Positions 47,441-58,371 of a stretch of 64,000 nt of DNA are shown here, in pieces. The notes below the pieces were generated by a model. That model did not search any database. It was given only the letters and a program-made list of their open reading frames with translations, and was not told the origin of the DNA. Numbering within the stretch: position 1 is the stretch's first letter; the number at the start of each line of letters is the position of its first letter. Source of the stretch: Stictocephala bisonia (Eukaryota > Arthropoda > Insecta > Hemiptera > Membracidae); NCBI GenBank assembly GCA_035578905.1, contig JAQJVL010000252.1:941705-1005704 (forward strand), read 5' to 3'. The translations under genes were made by a program, and so were the position numbers.

Positions 47441-48718
47441 GTAGTGTCACAAATAATAGCAGATATAACCATAACTAAATCAATTGTAATAATAATTAAA
47501 GCTATTAAATAACAGGTACTTTTTTAATTAAAGTCAACTATTAAAGGAAAATAATTAAATTTCTTAAGGAATTGATGTGGCCTCTGTAAGACGGTAAATG
47601 CTTGAGAAATCAATACTGCTGTTTGTCAAAGTTCCTTTGTTTACGTATCGTGTAGCAAACAGGGATTTATGTTTTAGGGATCCAGCTTTCAGCATCGATG
47701 TATTCTGGCAGACGTATTTTATTTGGAATTAAAATTGCAATTATGTTAAAAATATTAAAAAAAATATCAAGCTGAATTCTGATAAAATGTCCTATATATT
47801 TTCAAATAATTACAAATGTTCTGTTATGATCATTCTCATGAATCAAAAATAAAATAAAACAACAATTGTTATTTTAAAATAATCAAAGAAACAAATTATT
47901 TTAGTTTCATTCGTAGTTTTTAGATCCATCTACAAAACACTCAAGGATTGATTGTTTAATTTTTATGTTTTATTTATTATTCTCAATGTAAATTGTATAA
48001 TAATTAACGTATGATAGCTTTTTATAAGTTTGGTTATTAAGTTGTGCTCCAAAACCAGTTGTAAGAAACTAAATTTTAGTTCCTCATAATATATTTTAAT
48101 AGCATATATGTTAATGGAGATTATTTTTCATGTTATTTAATACATTAAATTTCTCAAAGTTTTTAATAGACGAACATGATTTTCCAGAACTTTTCAAATG
48201 TTAATCCATTAAATAATTTAAAATATCACTATAAACCGTTGAATTAGTAAACACAAATGTATCAAAGTTAAATGATGGAGAAAAAGAATTATCTTTTTTA
48301 TTGTATACCGTAATTATTAATCAATTCATATTTATGCATTAAACTGGGGTTTTTAAGCCACTTAGAAAACGGTTTGTTCAACGCACTTGTGTGAGTGAGA
48401 TGCAAAGAGTGGTGCAAGCGAGATAGGAAACTATTCTTCCACAACTGTATAGTTTACATTTAAAATTTGTCATGGAAACCAGAGTGGTAGTCCACGTGCT
48501 GATGGTTCAATAGCAAGCACCGCCCATTTATGTCATTATCAGAAGTGATCATATTTTGGTTTGATTAGTACCAACGAATTAAGCTTAGAACTATTAAATT
48601 AAATCTTATTCAGTATTCAAAAAAACAATTAATAATAGCAATAACGCAATGAATAATAATGTAAACAATAAATATCATTTAAACAAACTTATACAGCTGG
48701 TTACAGCTATTTTCACAG
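47441..48718. other. A+T-rich spacer
   Basis: No gene or repeat is recognised. Confidence 0.45.
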
Positions 48719-48817
48719 CTAATGACTGTTACAGAAGTTGAACAATTGTCGGTGGAGGTTAGTCGCACCCGTGAAATAAAGCAACTCAGCGGTGGAAAGA
48801 TTCCCCTCTGCCGCTAA
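48719..48817 (+). CDS. Small open frame or terminal exon, unassigned
   Basis: After an acceptor-like tract (GCTATTTTCACAG) comes CTA and then an ATG at 48722. The frame reads MTVTEVEQLSVEVSRTREIK then QLSGGKIPLCR and ends at TAA 48815-48817, 31 residues from the ATG. Composition and codon use are richer in GC than the surroundings. AATAAA follows near 48919. It could be a small protein, a last exon, or chance. No family is recognised. Confidence 0.22.
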   Translation, partial: LMTVTEVEQLSVEVSRTREIKQLSGGKIPLCR

Positions 48818-49019
48818 ATAATACATAACGCAAGTCATTTTCTATCCGGCCAAAACTTACACTCTTTTATCTCTGTTCCTTACATATTCGATTGTTTTGA
48901 CTAAAATTATGTTTATGCAAATAAATTAAATAGAATAATATTATAAGTGCTGTTCAGCCCATATCTTAATTAAGCATTATCTTCCCAATATAATCTAAAT
49001 TACATAGTTCCAGGATTAA
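48818..49019. other. Short spacer
   Basis: Nothing recognisable. Confidence 0.4.
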
Positions 49020-49277
49020 TTACAGTGAGTCTCTAAACAACCCCCCCACGCACCCCCCTCTACTACACCTCCCTGCGTGGGCAGTAACTGGCAAGAATTG
49101 GCGGGAAACTGAACAAAAGAGTTTTGACGCCTTTTGTATTACATCCCACCTTTTGATACAGACCATGACATGCTGAGAACTCTTGACCCAGGAGTAAACC
49201 CTATCCAAGCCAAAGCTCTTCATATATTGACCCTCTTGTTGGGGTTTTACAATAATTATCTCTTTTTTGCCTGACAT
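49020..49277 (-). CDS. Unassigned minus-strand open frame
   Basis: From an ATG at about 49275-49277 the minus strand reads MSGKKEIIIVKPQQEGQYMK, then SFGLDRVYSWVKSSQHVMVC and IKRWDVIQKASKLFCSVSRQ. It ends in a low-complexity glycine and arginine stretch over the C-rich tract at 49040-49060. The first 60 residues look like ordinary globular protein, while the tail does not. A donor-like site (AAAAG then GTGGGA) occurs inside. This may be an exon that ends early, or a fragment of an unrecognised mobile element. I cannot assign it. Confidence 0.25.
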   Translation of the reverse strand: MSGKKEIIIVKPQQEGQYMKSFGLDRVYSWVKSSQHVMVCIKRWDVIQKASKLFCSVSRQFLPVTAHAGRCSRGGCVGGLFRDSL

Positions 49278-49292
49278 ACTTTTTGTTCCCAA

Positions 49293-50248
49293 TTATTGAT
49301 AATTTTCTAAGAACAATACGTTCCAGAAGACAAATATGTTCAGAACATTGCATTCCATATAAATTATTAATGGAAAAATTACAATTAATTTTAAAGAATC
49401 ATAATTAACTATGATACGTTTATTAAACTATAGACAATCAACTAAAATGTACAATATAATATTCGAAATGTTAATGATGATCTAGTAAAATACATTACTA
49501 ATAATTATCAGTTTTCATAAAATACTGTGTAAGAATAAAAAACAGCTCAGAAGTAAATCACTCAATATATCATAAAGTGTAAAAATAATTTATAGTTAGC
49601 GTAATTCTTCATACTGTATACATAAAGACAAAATATAAATATAAATAATTGTCTGTATAAAGTAAATTTAACTGTCACCTATCGATTAGACATTTTTAGG
49701 TGAAATTAATGTATCAATTTGTTCCGGTTATACATCTGTAATATAGTTCACATAAGTTAAGACACGTAGAATAGTTTATCAATGTACTGTAGTCACTTAA
49801 AAAAACATCAATCAAAATCAGAACCTTATCCTGAAGATTAAATGGAACAAATAATAGACTGTATTAAAACTTGTTGGGACTGTTTTATAAAACCGTACAG
49901 TTTTTGTGACGATGTGACGAAACAAATAAGGGTGCAATACGTCATGACGTTCAAAAGCGGCTTTTTGTACCCCTTCTCAGTTTCATTCAAAACAATATGA
50001 CAGAATCACTCTGAAAATGATTTTCACTCAATAAAAACATCCAAAGTACAATAACCAAGGAGGGTGATTATTCTTTTTAAACGGAATTATATTGTCTTAA
50101 AAATTGTTTACGATTTTGTTGTAATATACAGTATATGAGAATTATAATTATTATTTAACTTATAAGTGTTAAAAATGTAAAGCCACATCTCGTACAATTA
50201 ACTTTAACGTGTTTTCTTTTTAAAATGTCGTGAAGAAGAAAGTTCCAT
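49293..50248. other. A+T-rich spacer
   Basis: No gene or repeat is recognised. Confidence 0.45.
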
Positions 50249-51300
50249 TCATGTACGCACACAAGCAACACGAATAATGTGGAACTCATGTTCCTTTAGG
50301 ATTAATATAAATATTCCAAACACCTTGCGTCCCCCTATCAGCGGGGAGGCGCAATCTCCAACCTTTTTACATAGTTCATCGGACAAGGCATTATACAGTA
50401 CAGGACGGCACGAGTGTAGTCCGTCCGATACGGTGACAGCAGCCAATACGGTGACAGAGCGGCGTTGTCAAATGAATAGTAGTGATTGACCCTCCCTTCC
50501 ATAAACACCGCTCGAGCGTAGGGATGGAAATTATTTTCAACACATCAATACATCTAACTATCGATATATCGCAAACCAAATATCGATTTAACGATAGTAT
50601 TGAAAGAAAAATATCGATATAACGGGTAACCGATATATCGAATTGTAACTGGTTTATGGTTTGTCTGTTAATTATGCACTAACTTTTATGTTATGACCAA
50701 AAATACATTCCTGTTTAGCTATCACTATTTGGAATATCCTTCTGAATGTAAACATTTAATTAATGTTAATTATAAAAAGAATAGTGTAATAGCATTGTTA
50801 TTTTTGTTTTGCAGATTTCAAATTGCCACTAGGCTACTTATTAACACTAAAAAATTAAACAAATCAATCCACTAAACTACACTTTAGCGCGTTAATCTCA
50901 CTTAGCAATAAAAATTAAGTTACTTTATTATTTTAATGCATGTTTTGTACGCATAAGAAACAATTTAAATATGTGTTTTTTAAGAACCGTGATGATTTTG
51001 AGGAGAGAAAATAACGTCAATATTTAGTGATATGATATGTCGGATCAAACTATCGATATGGTCGATATTATCGAAAGAAAATTTCGATTGTAATATATTG
51101 ATATATCGAAACATATTTTTGGCATTTACGATATATCGATATATCGTTGCCATCTCTACTCGACCGTAGCACGCCACGTGCCTCCTCTTGGAGGGTATCC
51201 CCATCAGGACAAAGCTTACTACCAATCAAACTTCGCCTTAGCACATCTTGATGAAAATCATGTCGCGAGTAAACATAATGAGCATACACGGTAAACATAA
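50249..51300. other. GC-rich, CpG-rich segment interrupted by a hAT-like MITE
   Basis: The flanks at 50310-50518 and 51159-51290 are clearly richer in GC and CpG than the rest of the window. Open frames lie on both strands: a plus frame from ATG 50277 (MWNSCSFRININIPNTLRPP), a minus frame at 50249-50446 (DGLHSCRPVLYNALSDELC), and a minus frame up to 51298 (SRHDFHQDVLRRSLIGSKLC). Reading across the empty target site, the last minus frame would continue about a dozen codons before a stop. This may be a decayed gene, a regulatory island or an older element. The coding strand is uncertain. Confidence 0.3.
50519..51158. mobile_element. hAT-like MITE, copy 1
   Basis: The ends are TAGGGATGG and, inverted, TAGAGATGG. 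The flanks are CTCGAGCG (50511-50518) and CTCGACCG (51159-51166), an 8-bp target duplication with one difference, as expected for hAT elements. Both subterminal regions are packed with ATATCGAT and CGATATATCG motifs. Subterminal motif repeats of this sort are typical transposase binding sites in hAT elements. There is no transposase. Confidence 0.85.
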
Positions 51301-51790
51301 TTTTTTGCCGTTATCAGAACAGAACACAACCTTGAACCGAAAACATATTTACGATTACTTGTTTAATTGGGAGTGTTTTATCTATAATTGTTTTTATAAA
51401 GCTCCTAATGATGTTAGTTGAAGTTGTTTACTAAGTATGTGTTGAATCCCACAAGTGTGGGAAGATGCAGCTACTGGAAATATTTGTTTGAGTGGCAAAT
51501 TATAAGTCATGCCATTGCAGAGTCGAAATTATAATTATGAATCGGATAATTAATGATTGCCCATTGTGTTCTTTTTAGCCATTGCGGGAGTCTTCGTTCA
51601 ATCGAAGAAGTCGGTTTTGAATGGTTTATAAACCTGTTCTTATTTGTGAGACGGAAGATTAATATTTAAGCACTAAGACACAAGTACTTTGTTCTTTACG
51701 TTTTAGTGATTTCATTTTTTATTTTGAATGTTTACTCTTGATTTCCACTCTCCCCTACGTTTTGCTATTTGGCATTGAAAGCTATACGAT
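51301..51790. other. Spacer
   Basis: No gene or repeat is recognised. Confidence 0.4.
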
Positions 51791-51796
51791 GTATAC

Positions 51797-51846
<50 letters not shown>
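51791..51846. repeat. TA microsatellite
   Basis: TACATATATATACATATATA and longer TA runs. Confidence 0.97.
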
Positions 51847-51849
<3 letters not shown>

Positions 51850-51982
51850 TTGAAAGTACTATAAGAAAACATCTCCTCCATGCAAAATTTATTAAAAGCA
51901 ATTTTACTGTGTTTCATGTACCACATATAACTTAAGTAGTCCAAGTTGAGGGAAGTACATATCTCGAGCCATTTATCTTCGT

Positions 51983-53070
51983 AAGTATTTCCACTCATTC
52001 TTCAAGTTCCATTCTCTTGCCACAAAAGTATTTTCACTCATTCTTCAAGTTCAATTCTTTTGCCACAAAAGTATTTTCACTCATTCTTCAAGTTCCATTC
52101 TCTTGCCACAAAAGTATTTTCACTCATTCTTCAAGTTCAATTCTTTTGCCACAAAAGTATTTTCAATCATTCTTCAAGTTCAATTCTTTTGCCACAAAAG
52201 TATTTTCAATCATTCTTCAAGTTCAATTCTTTTGCCACAAAAGTATTTCCACTCATTCTTCAAGTTCCATTCTCTTGCAACAAAAGTAATTCCACTCATT
52301 CTTCAAGTTCCATTCTCTTGCCACAAAAGTATTTTCACTCATTCTTCAAGTTCAATTCTTTTGCCACAAAAGTATTTTCAATCATTCTTCAAGTTCAATT
52401 CTTTTGCCATAAAAGTATTTCCACTCATTCTTCAAGTTCAATTCTTTTGCCACAAAAGTATTTCCACTCATTCTTCAAGTTCCATTCTCTTGCCACAAAA
52501 GTATTTCTACTCATTCTTCAAGTTCCATTCTCTTGCCACAAAAGTATTTCTACTCATTCTTCAAGTTCCATTCTCTTGCCATAAAAGTATTTCCACTCAT
52601 TCTTCAAGTTCCATTCTCTTGCCACAAAAGTATTTTCACTCATTCTTCAAGTTCAATTCTCTTGCCACAAAAGTATTTCCACTCATTCTTCAAGTTCCAT
52701 TCTCTTGCCACAAAAGTATTTCCACTCATTCTTCAAGTTCGATTCTCTTGCCACAAAAGTATTTTCACTCATTCTTCAAGTTCAATTCTTTTGCCACAAA
52801 AGTATTTCCACTCATTCTTCAAGTTCCATTCTCTTGCCACAAAAGTATTTCCACTCATTCTTCAAGTTCCATTCTCTTGCCACAAAATTATTTTCACTCA
52901 TTCTTCAAGTTCAATTCTCTTGCAACAAAAGTATTTCCACTCATTCTTCAAGTTCCATTCACTTGCCACAAAAGTATTTCCATTCATTTTTCAAGTTCCA
53001 TTCTCTTGCAACAAAAGTATTTCCATTCATTCTTCAAGTTCCATTCTCTTGCCATAAAAGTATTTTCAAT
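51983..53070. repeat. Minisatellite, 43-bp unit (about 25 copies)
   Basis: Units of 43 bp read CACTCATTCTTCAAGTTCCA then TTCTCTTGCCACAAAAGTAT then TTC. Variants CCATTCTC/CAATTCTT and TTTC/TTCC are mixed along the array. Because 43 is not divisible by three, a plus-strand reading cycles through all frames, which produces long but meaningless open stretches (SILLPQKYFHSFFKFNSF and similar). Confidence 0.95.
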
Positions 53071-53737
53071 GTAAATATATTTCTTTCAACGCTTAAATCT
53101 AAATATGTTTTCTAAATTTTCACAGATCATATTTAAGCTGACTTATTAAAAATGAGAATATTTATCCGTTATTGATATCAGTATGTTATCCATAACTGAT
53201 AACGTAACGTTTAGTTGCCAATTTTCCAATTAAATGTTTGTGTACATTTAATGGAAAACGGAACGTTTAATTAATTGCCAATTATTTACAGGGGTTGGTT
53301 TTGTTATTTTTACAAAAGTAGTGAATGTAAAAGAGATTCCACCTCAATGCATTTAATATAAAGTGTTGATTGATCAAATCAATATGTCTCTTTAACTCAA
53401 CTCTTTATTATTTTTTGTTTGTTTGTTTGTCTTACATCCAATTACATTACATCCAATCTTGTTAACCGATCGTTATGAAATGTTTAATTCGATGAGGGAG
53501 TTCCATCGACAAAGTAACTTACATATGTTACTTTTGTTCAGTTAAGCAACTCAAAATTGTGTTTATGAACATAAATATAGCACACTACTTTCTTTACTAA
53601 CAACACCCGAATTAAATGCATACTGTGGAAATTAATATACTAACAATACTAACAAAATAGGTAATGAAAAATGAAAATGTTTTATTCATTATTCAAGAGA
53701 CGAAGTTAGGGTTGCACAGCCCTCTCTACCACTTAAG
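53071..53737. other. Spacer
   Basis: TTTGTTTGTTTGTTTGTCTT and CCGATCGTTATGAAATG at about 53415-53485 resemble a block at 60985-61050 and may be remnants of one dispersed element. No gene seen. Confidence 0.35.
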
Positions 53738-54155
53738 ATTCTGCAGAGGCTGTCGATCATGTTGGTTTTAATCCCATAAGAACAATTTTATTTTCGAACC
53801 GTAGATACGATCACGCTTATCCAAACCGCTATATTTAAACGGCTTTTTTCTAAACAAATTGCATTTGATCAAGAATGAAATTGCATGATGGAATTGCTTT
53901 GTGAATTCCTAATTAGGTTTATATAAAAAAAATATATAAATATTTAGTTTGAGGTTTTGTATGTTCACCTATTTTTTTCAAACCTAGGCGTATTTATTCA
54001 AAATATAAAAAGCAAACCCAATGCGCAATATGATAACGTTTAAAATAACACCCTATACACAACTTTTGGTCAATAAATAATGAAAAAAATATGGATTCGC
54101 AAATAACTTTGTTCTTATGGGACTGAAACCAACATGACTGACAGCCTCTGCAGAC
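53738..54155. mobile_element. MITE of the CAGAGGCTGTC family, copy 2
   Basis: The ends are ATTCTGCAGAGGCTGTC and, inverted, GACAGCCTCTGCAGACC. The inner parts are also inverted: CATGTTGGTTTTAATCCCAT against ATGGGACTGAAACCAACATG. It matches the element at 45681-46105 in the opposite orientation. Confidence 0.85.
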
Positions 54156-54471
54156 CTCAAAATGTTAGGTGTTACTTGTAACGAAATACTAAACAAGGGC
54201 TTCGATTGGTGGCACGTCAGATGTGGCGTGTGGACGACTATACAGTTGTCACTCCTTTATTGTTTATAGTAATTGTGTGGCTAAAGATTATATAGCATGA
54301 GATGAGTGATGTGAGTGAATGATGAGATGTTTGTCTAAAGTCATAAATCAAATAGATTATATGTGTAGGTTGAGTGGGATTTGAGTGGGAGAAGTACCAT
54401 AAATATTTACTTCTGTGGTTTTAAATGTATATGGTTTACAATGGCGGCTATCTTGTCAGAAGACGTATCAT
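54156..54471. other. Spacer
   Basis: A short GC-richer patch lies at 54205-54240. No gene seen. Confidence 0.35.
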
Positions 54472-55267
54472 TAGAGATGGCAACGATATATCGATGTATC
54501 AGAAATTTCGATAAATCTGTTTCGATATATCTATAAATTAGTGTCGACTTTTTTCGATAATTTCAGCCATATCGATATATTGTTTCGGTATATCATATCA
54601 ATAAATATTGAGGTTATTTTCCCTCCTAAAAATCATCACGGTTCTTAAAAAACACATTTGAATTGCCTCTTATGCGTACGAAACATAAATAGAAATAATA
54701 GAGTAACTTTATTTAGTTTTTTACGTAAGGTTAAGTAAAAATTTATTTCCAAACTTTTTATTTTTAAATGGTTTACCTTTAAACCATTTAAAATTGGAAG
54801 TTTAACCGAATCAACTTCCAGTATTTGAAGTTGATTCGGTGAATTAATTAGTTTAATTTTTAGTGTTTATATGAAGCCTAATGGCGTTTTTAAATGTGAA
54901 AAACAATAATAACAACGTAATTACATTATTCTTTTATAATTAACATAGTAGTTAAATGTATAATTATTCGTATTTTGAGTGTTTCTCAGCCAACCCCACA
55001 GACTACAACTTGTTTCGTGTAGATAAGTTTATTTAATTTTTACATTCAGAAGGCTATTCTAAATAGTGACAGCAAAATATGAGTGTATTTTTGGTCATGA
55101 CATGAGATGTAATGCATAATTTTACACAGATAAATTATTTAAAATACGATTTATCGGTTACCCAATATATCGATATTTTTCTATCGATACTATCGTTAGA
55201 TCGATATTAGTTTGCGATATATCGATTATTCGATATATCTATATATTGAAAATATTTGCCATCCCTA
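54472..55267. mobile_element. hAT-like MITE, copy 2
   Basis: The ends are TAGAGATGGCAACGATATAT and, inverted, TAGGGATGGCAAATATTTTC. The flanks CGTATCAT and CGTATAAG agree at 6 of 8 positions, an aged 8-bp duplication. It is in the opposite orientation to copy 1. Subterminal ATATCGAT motifs are dense on both sides. An inner segment at 54765-54840 has its own small inverted repeats (AATGGTTTACCTTTAAACCATT and GAAGTT...AACTTC). Confidence 0.82.
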
Positions 55268-55283
55268 CGTATAAGAGTGGTGA

Positions 55284-55523
55284 GTGGGACACGGTAACAG
55301 TAAACCAGCTTTATGTATAGGTGCACCATCGAACATATCAATCTACAGTGTAAATAACTCGCCCAGGCAAATAAACTTGAAGGCTTCCCTACATAGGCAT
55401 GCTCAAAGGATGCCCGTGGGCAGGCCAACGATTGGCTTCTCATTGCTGGCTTGCCAATTATTGGCTTCATACGGCAACACTGGCCTGTTTTACAACCTAA
55501 TAGCCCCCTCTCAACTTACCTGA
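55284..55523 (+). CDS. Unassigned open frame beside hAT-like copy 2
   Basis: A frame of 79 codons with no early ATG reads VGHGNSKPALCIGAPSNISI, then HRHAQRMPVGRPTIGFSLLA and CQLLASYGNTGLFYNLIAPS, ending at TGA 55521-55523. The DNA is GC-richer than average and the opposite strand is also open (55207-55470), so strand and reality are uncertain. It could be an exon, an old element or chance. No family is recognised. Confidence 0.18.
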   Translation: MGHGNSKPALCIGAPSNISIYSVNNSPRQINLKASLHRHAQRMPVGRPTIGFSLLACQLLASYGNTGLFYNLIAPSQLT

Positions 55524-56820
55524 GGTGTAGACTTAGGCCAACTTATCCGGTTTCTTAACGACAATAACTCGTATTTCAAACCTGAACCTATCAATTCCCA
55601 TTTCGTCATTTATTATTAAATTCCTTACCTTATCCTGTCATGAAAATAAAGTTTGTTAGTTAAAATGATTCACATTTTCAATTATTTTCAATTATGGATT
55701 TCGTGTCACACATTACGACTTTTTGTTAAAGAAAAGAGTTCCTGTATAAAAAAGACAATATCATATTGTTACAAATTTTAAAAATTATAGAAACAATTAA
55801 TTATTAATTAAAATGTGTATCTTATGTACTTTATGTTGTTTATGAAGAATTTATATTGAATTGCAGACATTCAATTTTCATTTAATTTTCTAAGCTCAAG
55901 AATTGTACGAGGGCGGTTTTTGAAATGGAAGTTCAGTAGCCAAATATAGAGCCAGCGCACATCGGTTTAATTATAAATTTTTCTGCCAGAATATATTTTT
56001 GAAAAATAGTACGTAATTTTCTCAAATGAAGCAGATAATAAAAAGTATAGCTTTTTTCAAAGCCATTATTTAGTATATAACTTAAATATATATCTATATG
56101 TAGAAATGATTTATCCATCGCATTTAATATAGATTAACAACAAACCAAAACAATACCAGACTATAGTACTTGAAACGACAAAGTGTAATTGTTACTGCAT
56201 TTTTGTTATTTGCCAATTTTGACTTGGTAAACAATGTCATCAAGTCCACGATGCCCTAAAAGTGTATGTTCATCAATATGTAACAAGCATTTCCTGAAAT
56301 ATAGTTTAGTCAAATTAAATTCTATGTAGATTCGATTGTGAAAGTTTGCACGACATTTTCATGATTTTGAATGCTTTCATTTAATATTTAATAGATTGTT
56401 TTATCAATATTCATTGCATTGACATTGAACATGGTACAGCAATCGTAAAAATTAAATAAATTAAGATTCTGGCAGTCACTCCACATAAAAACCTCATCAT
56501 CACACTCTATTCACTGGCCAATTTTCCCTCTTCCACTGTCGGGGTCAGTCTTTTAAATTAACGGTCTCCCAGTCATATGTGATAAACTGGGTGACGTTGT
56601 AAAATACTTTTGACGCTAAAAAACGTTTTAAGCGAGTTTTTAGGACTTTTTTTTAATTTGGCAGTTTCTTGAGGAAACGAATACTGACTTGTGAGAGCTG
56701 GCTTACTTAAATTGCCGTTCGGTAGTTATTTCTGTATCTCGTCTCGTGATTATGTATGTCTCGGACTCTTCTCAAGGTACATTTAGTTTTGCACAATTTT
56801 CAGGTATCATTCTATAAAAT
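55524..56820. other. A+T-rich spacer
   Basis: No gene or repeat is recognised. Confidence 0.45.
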
Positions 56821-57092
56821 CTTCCGGGTATTCAAGTAGTTGTTTTGTTACAGAAAACTGAATATTCAAAATGTTATATTTCCAATAAGGGTGAGTCCAG
56901 AACTCTCTTACAATGTTTATTCTCCGCCGTCGTCTTCTCTAACTACGCATAGCAGCAACAACCCTTCATCTTCGCACGACATTTTCCACTCAAGTGAACT
57001 AAAAAAGTGCACCGTGCCTCTTCTTTGCTTTGTGATACTCTTTTGAATAATCAATTTTATGTATAAAAAAACAACTACTTGAATACCCGGAA
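56821..57092. mobile_element. MITE-like element with 25-bp terminal repeats
   Basis: TTCCGGGTATTCAAGTAGTT at 56822 and its complement AACTACTTGAATACCCGGAA ending at 57092 are perfect inverted repeats, extended by a few T/A bases inward. Weaker inverted similarity continues into the interior. No clear target duplication is visible. The minus-strand 127-codon frame (56917-57300) crosses one end and is not trusted. Confidence 0.7.
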
Positions 57093-57498
57093 AAGTTTCG
57101 AAAATTCGTACTGACCATAAATAGGTTCTGCGCATGCGCGACTCCTCTAGCATCTTGCCTACTGGAGACATGTAACTCCAAAAACCGACCGATTGTTTAG
57201 CTAGCGACATCTTGTCTGCGACACCGGTGTAAATAGCTCTATAAGATAACATGGGTAGGTTTTCGAGAGGCATGTCACTGGCAAGAAAAATATGAATCAC
57301 ATTGTATCAGCGATACCGGTGTGTAACCAGCCTTATACAAGCTAAATAAAGTAGTTTCCAAAATGAAGGGGCACGACAAAGTCTAAAGTTTCAATTTTTA
57401 AAAGTACTGTTTACGTGACACTCTAAACTTCAATTGTGCGGCTATGCGATTCTCCTTCTTTTTAGTCTAACACTCTCAAAAATTTATTATTTGCAGAC
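57093..57498. other. Spacer with GC-richer patch
   Basis: GTGCGCATGCGC-like sequence (CTGCGCATGCGCGA at about 57128) and two near copies of GACACCGGTGTAAATAG and GATACCGGTGTGTAACC (57220 and 57308) suggest a decayed element. The minus strand reads TGVADKMSLAKQSVGFWSYM here, unassigned. Confidence 0.35.
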
Positions 57499-57499
57499 C

Positions 57500-57745
57500 C
57501 CCCCCCACCACCACCAATCCGTAGTTGAGATGCGGCTAAATTAACCATAATATGCCGTCATCAGTACAGGAGTGGGGCAATATCTGGTTAAGGACCGCAG
57601 AACATAAATTCCTGAGGACAACTTGGAGCATTTATAGTCAATGTGGTGATACCAAGTCAACTCTTGGTCAAGGAATATTCCAAGGAATTTCGCACAACTA
57701 ACTTCCTCCAGCAATGAGTCAGCTAACTTAATCGATGATCTCCAA
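57500..57745 (-). pseudogene. Non-LTR retrotransposon reverse transcriptase fragment
   Basis: The minus strand reads AKFLGIFLDQELTWYHHIDY, then KCSKLSSGIYVLRSLTRYCP, then VLMTAYYG, a stop, and PHLNYGLVVV after a frame change. KFLG..LD..L.W..HI followed by a YGL.YPHL.YG-type block is the stretch just after the catalytic region of Jockey/CR1-like LINE reverse transcriptases. The fragment ends at a C-rich tract (57499-57515) on one side and has lost the catalytic part on the other. Confidence 0.85.
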
Positions 57746-58371
57746 ATTAAATGTACTGAATTTATTTCTAATTCAATGAGACCGGTAAAGCATAAACAGC
57801 TTTAAAAACAAGCTATTTTACTCGTATATATGTATAGCATTTGGTTTGTTCTAAAATAAAGCTTATAAATTACAATCCAATAATAATGCATCCACTGCTT
57901 TTAATTTTGTCCAAAAAGTAAAAAAAGCTTATTTATTAAAATTCTTTAATAAAATTCTTAGTTGACGCAATAAGTCTGCTCACTCTAATTATTTCGGCTT
58001 ATCTTGATTTTACTTAAATATCCGATGAAATGAAAAAGAAAACAAAAAAACGTTCCAAAAGCACAGTTAGTTATTTTTTTAATAAAAACTTACACACATG
58101 ATGAAATGAAACTTACATGTGTTGAATAGAAGACGCTATCAATGGCTGGAGAATAACACATTTAGGAATGATATTCAGAGACAGATAACAGGACATGTCT
58201 GTTTACTGTTCTGTAAAGGATTCATTTACAATACACTCTTTGTTCCCCTGTTTGTATGCTGTCAATCTACATTTGGATAGCCTTGTCGTATAGAATCTCT
58301 TTTTGTGAAGAACGAAGATGGAAAATACTGTCTATAAATGATTACCACGTCATGGATTTGTCGGGTGGACA
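57746..58371. other. A+T-rich spacer
   Basis: No gene or repeat is recognised. Confidence 0.4.

Noticed and set aside
52017..53115. Long plus-strand frames reading FKFNSFATKVF repeats as a gene
   Set aside because: The 43-bp unit cycles through all frames, so the open frames follow from the repeat.
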